Part shown: positions 35,785-46,900 of the stretch, piece after piece
Layout of the letters: each line of letters opens with the position of its first letter
Position numbering within the stretch: the first letter of the stretch is position 1
Program-made: the position numbers and the translations under genes
The notes under the pieces: generated by a model
Told to the model about the DNA's origin: nothing
Seen by the model: only the letters and a program-made list of their open reading frames with translations
Databases searched by the model: none
Assembly: GCF_945859705.1 (NCBI RefSeq)
Contig: NC_079135.1
Coordinates: 109,022,288 to 109,086,287, forward strand
DNA length: 64,000 nt
From: Episyrphus balteatus
Lineage: Eukaryota; Arthropoda; Insecta; Diptera; Syrphidae
Reading direction: 5' to 3'

Positions 35785-36060
35785 ATTTTTGGAATCTTTA
35801 TTAACGGTGCCTGTCATAAAACCGTTTTCTTCATTTCTGAATTACTCTTAAACGATACAAATCGATTTATACATTATTTTACACAATAAGAGCGTTTAAT
35901 AAGAGCAAAATAAAAATAAGTACAATTTTCGAAAAAAATTGTTAATGAATTAAAAAAAAAAATATTTTTTTAAAAAATTAAAAAATAATTTAAAAAAAAG
36001 TATCCATCGATTTTTCCAAAAACTTTTTTTTTGATATATAAATCGGTTTGTGGTCAAAAT
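35785..36060 (+). mobile_element. GTCY-family internal fragment
   Basis: ATTAACGGTGCCTGTCATAA followed by AACCGTTTTCTTC matches the TTAACGGTACCTGCCATAGA core of the family with several changes. Both ends are missing. Confidence 0.45.
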
Positions 36061-36573
36061 ACAGTAATACAAGATACAGTAAAAAACTTTTTTTCTTTCT
36101 AGCGCGATTTGTTTTTGGAAAAATCTACAAAAATTGTTTTAAATTGTGCGGTCGAAAAAAGTGTCCACAAAATGATTTTGAAATATTTCACTTTTACAAT
36201 TAATGCAAAAAGTGGCGGTGGATTTATGCTTTGATCGTTGTAGTTTTCTGATCGGAATGCCACGATATGAGCGATTCCCAAATTGTTTATGTTTATGGTT
36301 TCGTTTAAAAAAAATCTACCACTCCCTTTCAAAGCTTAGATTTTTTAAACATTGAGTGCGACTTTCCAAACTTTACATAATGCACCGTAGGTACTTTTTT
36401 CTTTGCTTTCGGTTATTTTTTCATTAGCGGGGTTCGCATTAGGTCTATTTGGGTACTGCCTTAAACAGAACAAACTACAAACATGTCGGTGTGACTTTGT
36501 CTGTATTTTTTTTTATTTATTGCGTTTTAGTGATGTAAAGCATGGAATACACGGTGCAATTATCGTACCGATT

Positions 36574-38648
36574 ACACTGGTTAACAAGGGTTCTGTTGCC
36601 GGAACCAAAATATACTTTTCTGAAGGTTTTCGGTGTGCTGAACTCGAATCCGAAGTCAAAAAAATTCTAGCAGCTCGCGTTTTTGAAATATTACCGTTAG
36701 AAAATGCAAAAAAACGTTTTTTTGACTACTTCGGACGTTTTTTTTTTCATGTAAGAAAATTTTTTAAAATTAAAATTGTAACGGTTTCTAAAAGAACTGT
36801 TTTTCTTCTTTCAAAATCTATTTAAATCTTTCCGATATCTTTCGTATAGGTATAGATATCTTAAGATGAACTAAGTGTGTTTTGCTCAAAAATCATAGGG
36901 GATGTAATAACTTTATACCAGGGTTTCTGGGATACGAATATGATGTCCGACTATTGTTGGTCTCTTATATGTCATTTTCCAAAGTCAGCACACCAGAGGA
37001 GAGCCTTAAAACAGCGTTACCGCTAAGCGACTTTAGTCGCTATTAGCGACCTTTTTGAAGCCTTAGCGACCAAGCGACGACTTTTTATTCCAAGCGACCT
37101 TTTCACCAATTTCTTTATAGCGACTTTTTTTCTAAAAAATTGTATTTCTTTTTTACCTCTCAACATTTAGACCTTCAATTTCTTTTTTCGTTCTGAACGT
37201 ATTCTGAGCTTGTTCAGAGCGCGATCGATGGACTCAGAATAAGTTACCGCTCTCTGAGCAGACCGAGTTGAATGCTGAACAAGCATTTAGCAAATAGAAA
37301 AAAATTTCAAACAAATAAAATAATGGTACAAGAGTGCAGTAGTCGGTCTAGTTTTTTTATTTTAATTTAAAAAAATTTATTTAAGGGCTTGAGAAGATAA
37401 AAAAGATTGATATTTTTGCTTTTTTTTTATGAAAACTGATTGGGTTCAAAAAATTCTAGCTCTTTTCGTAGATGTCGTGCAGACATGGTTGATATGAATA
37501 TTTACAGCGGAAACAATAGGCTTTCAGATGGTATAAAATTTATATAATAAAAATGGATTTTTTACCTTTTCTTTAGAAAAAATATTAAACTTTTTAATGG
37601 CGTAATTTTTTTGTAAGTTTTTCATATACCTACAAAAATTGATATTATGAGAAAAGAAAAAAAAGGTATTTGATTTAACTTTTTCTTGTAAATTATGATA
37701 GGATTCAAAAAGTTATTCCGTTTTTCCACAAATCATACAGTTATACACATATATGTTAGGTCTTAATTTTTAGTTTAAGTAGGTACTTTACTAAAGATTT
37801 ATTATATCTTATAATTTTTCTTACAAGAAAGTTGGCCAATAAATGATTTTTATATCATTTTTTTAACAAAAGCACACGACCTGTTTTCTTATGATGTTAT
37901 CACGCAAAATCATCGTCCGTAAACCAACTTTACAGACAGCCACTTTTTAGTTTCTAATTTTGTTATTTTTTTTATTGTTAATAAAAACTTTGTTTCAAGA
38001 CAACTTGTGTTTATTTTTCTATTTAAAAACATATGAAAACGGTTTAGCGACCTTTTTTTCTCATATAGCGACTTTTTCGACAAAAAAGCGACTTTTTTTC
38101 AATTTTTTAGATTAGCGACCTTTTTTTTCTGAAAGCGACTTTTTTAGCGACCTTTCAAAAATTTTCAACGGTAACGCTGCTTAAAACGAAGTTTTTTGGA
38201 AACTAATGGTTAATTTATTTTTTTAAATAAAGTTTTTCTAAGTAAATACATGTTTTTTTTCTGTTTTATATCTACTTTGCTGAAACTAAGAAACTAGAGC
38301 TGATGAAAGTCTTTTAATTACATTTTTGAAAAGGGTATTAAATATGTAGTCAGCAACAGCTAAAATTTTTTCGGCAACACATGTGCTGCTTGGCTTACCA
38401 ATGTATTATAAAGTTATTACATCCCCTATGATTTTTGAGCAAAACACACTTAGTTCATCTTAAGATATCTATACCTATACGAAAGATATCGGAAAGATTT
38501 AAACAGATTTTGAAAGAAGAAAAACAGTTCTTTTAGAAACCGTTACAATTTTAATTTTAAAAAATTTTCTTACATGAAAAAAAAAACGTCAGAAAAGTAT
38601 ATTTTGGTTCCGGCAACAAAAAAAAAGTTTAATTTTGTAAACCAGTGT
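36574..38648. mobile_element. ACACTGG-family foldback element
   Basis: Ends ACACTGGTTAACAAGG and AAACCAGTGT with arms of about 250-350 bases (36574-36930 against 38,400-38648) that include GGAACCAAAATATACTTTTC. The centre is occupied by a hAT-like insertion (37013-38179). The frame at 36,403-36,825 runs through the left arm and is chance. A different, less diverged subfamily copy follows at 38679. Confidence 0.75.
37013..38179. mobile_element. hAT-like MITE rich in GCGAC motifs
   Basis: Ends AGCGTTACCGCT and CGGTAACGCTG, flanked by CTTAAAAC (37005-37012 and 38180-38187). Near both ends the words AGCGACTTTTT and AGCGACCTTTTT recur about 18 times, mostly in the same orientation. Nested in the foldback element at 36574, so it is younger. 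No transposase. Confidence 0.8.
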
Positions 38649-38678
38649 TATCATACAAAATTTGAATCGCATTCGATA

Positions 38679-39622
38679 ACACTGGTCAACAAAATTTAAC
38701 TTTTTTTTGCCACAAGAACCAAAATATACTTTTCTAGTAGTTTTTGGGGTGCTGAATCCGAATCTGAAGTCAGAAATATTACGTTTTTGAAATATTACCG
38801 TTATGAAATGCTAAAAAACGTCATTTGGCTGTTTTCGAGGTTCTGTTTTTATGTGGGGTAATTCATTACAAACAAATTTGTAACGGTTATTATAAGAACA
38901 GATATTCTTCTTTCAAAAACTGTTTAAATTTTCCCGATATCTCTTTTATTGCTCGAGATATCTTAAGTTTCATTTAATAAGCCAAAGAGAAACTAAACTT
39001 AATCTAAAGTATAAGTTACTGGTCACAGAATTTTTGCCACAAGAACCAAAATATACTTTTCTGAAGGTTTTCGAGTTGCTATCTCAAATCCGCAATCGGA
39101 AAAATTCTATTAGCCTCCGTTCTTGAAATATAACCGTTATAAAAAAAACAACCTTTTTTGCGTTTTATAACGGTAATATTTCAAGAACGAAGACTAATAG
39201 AATTTTTCTGATTGTGGATTCGTGTTCAGCAACCCAAAAACCTCCAGAAAAGTATATTTTGATTCTTGTGACAAAAAAAAGTTTAATTTGGTTGGTAAGT
39301 GTTGTTTCTGATTTAAAGACCGCTTCTTAAATTTTAAATATCTCGGGCAATAAAAGAGATATCGGAAAGATTTAAACATTTTTTGAAAGAATAAAACTAG
39401 CTCTTATAGGCACCGTTACAAATTTATTCATAATGAATTACTCCACATAAAAACATGACCTCGAAAACATCCAAAATTACGTTTTTTGACATTTTCTAAC
39501 GGTAATATTTTAAAAACGAAGGCCAATCAAATTTTACTGACTTCAGAATCGGATTCAGCACCCTAAAAACTACTTGAAAAATATATTTTGATTCTTGTGG
39601 CAAAAACCTTGTTGACCAGTGT
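38679..39622. mobile_element. ACACTGG-family foldback element, second copy
   Basis: Starts ACACTGGTCAACAAAATTTA and ends ACCTTGTTGACCAGTGT; both arms contain GCCACAAGAACCAAAATAT or its near copy. An inner inverted pair at about 39,020-39,290 mirrors the arrangement in the copy at 3316. Non-coding. Confidence 0.75.
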
Positions 39623-39623
39623 A

Positions 39624-39716
39624 ATCCCGACTAACAAATTTGCTCCTATAAAGCTTTACAGGTGTTAATGTAGCTCCTATAAAGCTTTATAGAAGGGATA
39701 ATGTTTGTTGGGATTG
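39624..39716. mobile_element. 93-bp hairpin MITE, copy B
   Basis: TA|ATCCCGACTAACAAATTT...TGTTTGTTGGGATTG|TA, same length and plan as the copy at 33350. It sits directly against the end of the ACACTGG element. Confidence 0.7.
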
Positions 39717-39739
39717 TATCGTATATGTGTGCACCAAAG

Positions 39740-40272
39740 CATCCGCTGTACCCATATCGCATATTACCGTTAGAAAATGCATAATAACATATTTTTGAGT
39801 ACTTCGGACCTTCCTTTTATACAAGGAAAATTGTTTGAGCATATTTAGTAACGTTTAAACCTGTTTAAATCTTTTCAATATCTTTTTTATTGCCCGAGAT
39901 GTCTTAAAATGAAGTAAGTGGGTTTGGCTTCATATATTATAAAGGCGATAATGGCTTTATAAAATCTCTATGGTAGACATAATATGCCAAACAACTGAGG
40001 ATATCTCAGGCAGTAGAAAAGCTATCGGAAAGATTTAAACAGGTCTTGAAAGATGGAAAATACTTCTTATAGAAACCGTTACTAAATGTTACCGTTACAA
40101 ACAATTTTCCTCATATAAAAGAATAAGGTCCGAAGTACAGCAGTTTCATTTCAAAAACGGGAGCTGATTAATTTTTCTGATTTCAGATTCGGGTTTAGCA
40201 CACCGAAAAATTTCAGAAAAGTATATTTTTGTTTCGGCAACAAAAAAAAAAGTTTAATTTTGTTAACCAGTG
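39740..40272. mobile_element. ACACTGG-family fragment
   Basis: Contains TATTACCGTTAGAAAATGCA of the left arm and ends AATTTTGTTAACCAGTGT, but the left terminus is missing. Confidence 0.5.
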
Positions 40273-40300
40273 TTATTATTAATTTCTTTTTCATTCATAT

Positions 40301-40450
40301 AGCCTGGTACGCTGCTCGCGCTAAAATTTAGCTGAGATAAAATTCCCATACAAGTTATCGATAACTTGTATGGGATCCATTTTATCTCGGCTAAAAATTT
40401 TCGATAATTTGTATGGGAGCTAAAATTTAGCGCGAGCAGCGTACCAGGCT
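40301..40450. mobile_element. 150-bp palindromic MITE upstream of PDXDC1
   Basis: Ends AGCCTGGTACGCTGCTCGCG and its perfect reverse complement, flanked by TAT (40298-40300, 40451-40453). A second nested palindrome (CCCATACAAGTTATCGATAA and complement) fills the middle. It lies about 0.5 kb before the PDXDC1 start. Confidence 0.8.
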
Positions 40451-40453
40451 TAT

Positions 40454-40965
40454 GGGAATATTTTTCGCATTTCGTTGTGGAGCCAAGAGCAACGTAAAAT
40501 TTTGATTCGCATCATCTTTAACATTTAAATAAAAAACCTACCTGGCAATACTTTCTTACAAACAATTCATCCTGCCATCTACCCGCCAACCTCAGTACCA
40601 CCCTTATACCATTTCCTAAGCCGTCTAAAATCGGAAAATTTTTGACATCATCTGTCAAAAAAATGACAACACAACACCGACTTCTACAAAACGTCAAAAG
40701 AAAAAAAAAAAACCAAAAGCAAAAAAAATTCGCTAAAAAACCAACTGAACAAACAGAAAAAATAATAAAATTTTATTTACTTCCCCGTTTGTAGTGGACA
40801 CGAATCATTTTAATCAAAAAATAAATCTTTAAACTCAAAATAAACACCAACATTAAATAACTTTACTTTTGATCCGTGGCCAAATAATTATTAGTCACAA
40901 AAATAATCGTCAAACAAAACAATATTAAAAAAAAGACGATAAGACTAGGTATAATTTGGTAAAAA
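40454..40965 (+). promoter_or_regulatory. 5' flank and probable 5' UTR of the PDXDC1 gene
   Basis: Between the palindromic MITE and the start codon. A-rich before the start (AAAAAATG context). No TATA box could be chosen with confidence; a transcription start somewhere between 40,650 and 40,850 is an inference from position only. Confidence 0.3.
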
Positions 40966-43900
40966 ATGTCCGGCGACGAAGAGGCCAACGTAATCGATGA
41001 GAAAAAACAAGAAGAAAAAGTCGTCGCAGAAATTGCTGCGTCAAGTGTAAGTCGACAATGATGATGATTGGGTATAAATGATTTCAGATAAAATTGAGGG
41101 TTTCTTATTTTTGGGTATAGATTCGTTCTGGTTTAGCTGAATTAGAATTGAAGACGTCACAAGTTCTTCAAAGACTTGAAAATGTCCGCACAGAACCTCC
41201 TGCGTCCAATGAAACATCCGACACAACTCAACAACAACTGTCAACTCTCCTCGAGGGCGACCGCAAACCTCCATCCGAGATTTTGCGTTCCCTCGAAATT
41301 CTTATTGCTTATTCAGAATCAGAGGATGATCCAGAATTCCCTCTGCCAGCTTTGGATGATGTTTCACATCTGGCATTGATCTCTCACAGTATTATTGCCT
41401 ACATGAGTCACTTGGATAGACAACATCTGCTCCGAGTGACTGGCCACATTGCTGGCGACACAACTCGATGGTTGTGTAGTTTGTTTCGATTTATTGATGG
41501 CGCCACAAGCTATCACACTGACAATGCTGATGCCACATTGAGAACAGTTCGATTGGCAATTGTCTCGAGGTGTCCTGGATATTTGGAAGGTGGAATACCA
41601 GCTTTGGCTAATCCATGTTTCTATATCTCGGAGAATACCACTCCAATGAGGCTACAGTATGCTTGTAGACAATTGGGAATCCCTCTCGAGGCGATTCGAT
41701 TGATTCCATCGACTTCGAGTCAAGGGACGATGGATTTGAATCTCTTGCAGAAGCAAGTTCAGGCTGATTTGAATGCCAATCGGACACCTTTGTTGGTTAT
41801 TGCTGATGTGGGATCTTCGGTTTGTGGGTATGTTGACATTCTGACGAGGATGAAGGACATTTGTAAGGCGAATAATATTTGGTTGCATGCAACTGGCCAT
41901 GGATTGGCTTCGTTAGTTTGCACTCAAGGACCTGGTTCAGTAAGATCATTCTAAATTCCTTCAAATTCAGATTCACTAACTCTTCTTTATTTCTTAAATT
42001 TAGATAAGTTCAGTTGTGGATTCGATAGTTTTGAATTTGGGATTTTGGTTGGGTGTACCAAGTCTCCCAATTGCTGTAAGTTTCGATTTATTCTCATAGA
42101 AAAAAAAAAAACTACTTTTATTGTATCATCTCTCTCTTTTTCTAGCTTTTACATCGACAAATGCAAAATAGTGCTCTGACAGCTTTTGAATCAGATCCAA
42201 TTGTTTCAAAGAGATTAAATTCATTGGCATTGTGGACAAGTTTACAAGCACTTGGTAGAGAAACAATTGCTGAGAAAATTCATGTTGCATTCCAGACATG
42301 TAGTATTTTACATGAGATATCATCAAAGTGTGAGGGTATTAGAGTTGTGGTAAGTGTTTTTGTTTTATTTTTAGACAAAATAATAAAAAAAAAAAAATAA
42401 GGAAAATAAGATAAGAAATTGAAAGATTCCTTTACAATTGTATCCAAAGATAAGATAAAAAAGGTCGTTGTAGCATGTAATAATTTATATTTTGAATTTG
42501 TAAAAGTGTTGGAATTCTTTGGGTTATAATTATAACTCTGGGGTTGAAAAAAAGAAAAATTGTTTTTAAATATCGTAGGAAATTCTCTAAAGAGACAATT
42601 CCTAATGGATTCCACCATGCTTTGTTAATAATTAAAATTAGAGTGAGCCTGGTGTTAAAATATTGTAAATTCAAAGATTGACTTGTATCTAAAATAATAT
42701 TGAAGAAATCTTAAAATAGAAAATATTCTTGAATACTTCGACTTTCAGATCTTTGGTTAGACCTTTATATTAGGATCCTTTACGCCAGGCATGTCAAACT
42801 CAATAGCTACAGCGAGATCTTAATTTTTATGGGCAGCATAAAAAGTAAAACTAGAATTTTTATAAAACAGATTTATAAAAGTAAGAAGAATTGTAACAAT
42901 AATGTTTTCTTTCTGATAGGTACCTACAATCTCTTCTTTACTTCCAATTTTTTCACCAGACCAAGGTGCTGGATCTTATTTCTCTTAATAATAAAAATAT
43001 CTGCTTGCATCGGAAGGTTGTGTGAAATTCGCAAGCTATTTTATATGGCGGTTTTAAATTGTCCCAAATCTGACTGAAAAAGATTTATGAAATTCGGTCA
43101 TATCCACTTCATAGAAATTTGGAACTTACTCAAAACTGGCATGCCTTTATTTGTTTATAAAAAAAAAACAAAGAATGCCATCCTAGGGCATTCATGATTT
43201 AACCTACCGTTGGGTTAAATCAAAACATTATATTTTATAAAAGTATGGCGTTAGCACTAATAGACTCAGAGAAAACTTAGAGCCACTGAAAATCATCTTC
43301 AAATCGTATTTGTGAAATCAACCGCAAACGGTCTTTTAAAAAAATGTGTTCTTCTCTCTTTTGATCTCGATGTTGACGGGTCATACGTTTCCCAAATGTT
43401 TTCCGCCTATCGGCGAAAAGCCGGTAAATCGGTTAAGAAGTAGGTCTAAATTTTTGTATGAATGGAATATGCTCCAGTATTAATTAGAAGCAACAAAGTC
43501 ACGGCTTATGGAAGAACTATGAATATGGCACAATAACATTTTTTTCAGTATGAACAGTAAAAAAATCCAAATTTCGATGTCGAAAACCCTTTAAATTTTC
43601 AAAATCTTTGATAAATTTCGTGGCATTTAGGCCCATTTGCTGAAACGAAATTTAAACAATTTATGTTGAACATAAACTCTCATTCTCTACTTTTACATAC
43701 ATAAGCATTTATGTTGAACTTAAATGCTTAAGTTTCGATTCATGCTTAAGTTTCGATTCAGCAAACGGCATTTAATGTTTAAAAACAATTTCTAACATAT
43801 CGTCTCCGCGATTGCGCTTTCTGAACGCCGTCCAGTTGGTCCGAATTCGGTCTTACCGGTCTTAGTTCTTTAAAAATGCGTCAAATATTGGCTTCTTAAT

Positions 43901-46900
43901 GGTCAATAGTGGTTTATCAGAATAGTCCAAGAATTTGATGTGCCCCAACAGAAAGTAGTCCAAAGGTGTCAAATCACATGAACGAGGTGACCAAATCACC
44001 AAATTTTTGGTTCATTAAGTTGATGGTTACAAGCGCGTTACCGTATTGCACTGTCTCGAATTTTGAAAAAAATAAATAAAATGACGTACGTCTATGCATG
44101 GTAATTTACAAAAACCAAACAAATTTCATTATTATGTCACCTAGTTTGACTGTTCTCCCTATCATAAGTTCTATACCTCTAAAAAAACACGCGCTTAAAG
44201 GCTTTTTCAAGTATAATCGTTTTCTCATTGTTACAAGAGACATGCAGTAAAACACAGTCATCCTCTCATAAGTTTCGGTTAATGTCTAAAAATTTGAGTA
44301 TTAAACCAATCACGATCAATTGTAACTAGAAAAACAAATATTTTTGGGTCCCAACAGTTTTTTTTCTTTATGACTTTTACTTTTAAATCCGCATCGTTAT
44401 TGAACCTTAACCGCCTATTGAGTCCAAGATGCTTCGAAACTGTCCCGCTGCCTGATAGTAAAAGTAATCAAGCAGGGTATAAAACAATATATAAAAAAGA
44501 GAGCAAAATAGTTGTCGTCAAGTCGATAACAACAAGACTTCAGTACTTTCGCTTACATGAAGCAAAATCGAATTTTAGGGACGGTTGTTGACGAAAGTTT
44601 ACAGATTTAGTTGAAAAATAAATTAATTTTTCTACCAATTCACAACTCTATTAGATTTGAAATGCTGACTTCCGGTTTCCTATCTAAACAAACGATTTCC
44701 AGTTTCTAAATTAAAAGAACCTTTAATTTGCCACCGTTTAAATAAATTTTGTAACCCCACAGCTTTCCAAAACCTTTCTTTTCTTTATCACTGGTTGCAA
44801 CTTGCAACTTATGATCATACCTACTTATGCTTTTATTAATTCGTCATTTTTTATAAATACTTTTGGGTAAGTTAAATTATGCACGAGTACATTTGTTCAT
44901 TTGATGTAAAAACGGCCAATTAGAGGCTCTTCTAAAAAATGTCATTATCGGCAGATACATGGCTTACGCAGAAAGGAGACAATATGCTATCTTAATATTG
45001 AAAATTAAATTTGATTCAGGTAACAAAACTAAAGGCAAAAGTGTTGTATCAATTGTGTTAACATTGTGTTAAAGTATGACAGAACCCTTTTGGAAACTTT
45101 CTTTCCGCAAATAATACAAAATAAATCCCCAAAAACTCGTTGATATCATTTTTTATAAATGAGGTCCTTCATATTTTTACTTGCGATATAGGTACTATAT
45201 ATGTATGTGCCCATGATTATGAAAGTGGACTAAGTCACTTTTTGCATTGTTTAAAGAAAAACTTACATAATAATTTTCTTATAACGATTTAATTATATTT
45301 CTTTTATGAAATCACTAGAGGAGCAATAAAAAAGTTTATTTACTGCAATTTCGCTTTCAAATAATAAACTTTACACCTGAAATAATAATTATTTTAAGGC
45401 TAGATTTGAGGCCATTTTTAGGAGTGACTTAGTGCACTTTCATAATTAAGGGCACATATCAAGTTATGCATTCGTACAAAAATAAAGTTGAGATAACATT
45501 TTTTCATGACATTACGATGGTAGAGAATGCCAAAAAAGTGGGCCCCGGAAGTCCGTCCGTCTGTCAGTCTGTCTGTATAAGGAGCTACAGCCTAAACGGA
45601 TGGGCCGATTGACTTCAAACTTGGTATGTAGCATTTTTTGGGGACTCTCCAGAGGGGTTTTTGGAATTAATTTTTTTGGACCAAAAATAACGGTACTTAT
45701 CATATACCGATTTTAGTAAAGTTGAAATTGCTCAAAAACGGCTCCAACGATTTTGTTTAAAAAATTCAAATGTAAGTTTAAAGACACGGTCTATCTTTCA
45801 ATGAAAAAATTTTTTTTTTAAATCATTATTAACGGTACCTGCCATAGAACCGTTTTTTTTTAAATCCCATTATCTCCGAAACTGCTTATTCGATTTCAAC
45901 AAAACTTTTTGTGAAGTAGCATATATATAATATAAATATAACCCAAAAATAAAATTTTGAAAAAAATAATTTTTGGATTTAAAAAAAAAAATTTTTTTTT
46001 TAAATCAAATTTTCTAAAACGGGACATTGAAGTTTTTTTAAATTTTGTGTGTAGATGTTGATTAGTAATTTCTACAAAATGGCATACCAATTTTATTTTA
46101 AAACTTTTTTTCCAAAAAATTATTTATAAAAAATTAGTTTTTTAAAAAACGGCTCTAACGATTTTGAAAATTTTTTTTCTAAAAATGCATGTTAATATAT
46201 CAATCAAAACTGCATACTTGTTTTGGGGGGCAATTTGATTTCAGATTTTATATTATTTTTTTAAAAAACGAATTTTATTTAAAAAAAAATTTTTTTTTTT
46301 TACTGTACCCATGTAGTAGGTACCTACATTTTCCAAATTTCTATATAAAAAGTCTTAAAAATGTAAGCAACTTGAACTCTAAGAGCAAGTTCGTGCGACC
46401 CAGTCGTGCATTTTATTTTTCTTGATTTTAGCCTAGGGTATCAAAATCATACTCTAAGCTAAGTTATATCAATTTTATCTACCTAAAAACTCTCCGCTAT
46501 TATATTTCATTGATATGCATGATATTTTATTAATTAACATAATTTGTTTTTTGTTAATATTGTAGAGTCGCGCTCCTGGTGGTCAAGCTGGAATCAACCT
46601 AATCGACATTGTTAACAAACCATTAGATGTTAACGTAAGTACATTTAAATTTATTTCTACAAATTATATTATTTTATATTCTTCAAACATGTCATTAGGT
46701 TCTTTTCGAAACGGCTACATCGGTTGTGGTATTCCAATTTGACGGAAGCCTCAATCCAACATCAGCAAAAGATCAACAAGATCTTAATTCAACATCATCA
46801 TCCTCGGATGCTAAAGGTGCCTCATATAACAAAACAGTAGAAAAACTAACGAATGCCTCATACTACGATCGTCTAAATTCGTGGTTGGGACAAATTATAC

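Larger units (their letters stand above)
42350..46565 (+). other. Fourth intron of PDXDC1, expanded by mobile elements
   Basis: Donor GTAAGTG and acceptor ATATTGTAG. From 42,350 to 43,340 no repeat is recognised. The rest holds an RTE-tail remnant, a small MITE, a transposase fragment and a complete GTCY element carrying its own MITE, listed separately. Confidence 0.75.

Noticed and set aside
36403..36825. 140-codon open frame
   Set aside because: It runs from unique sequence into the left arm of an ACACTGG foldback, so it is chance.
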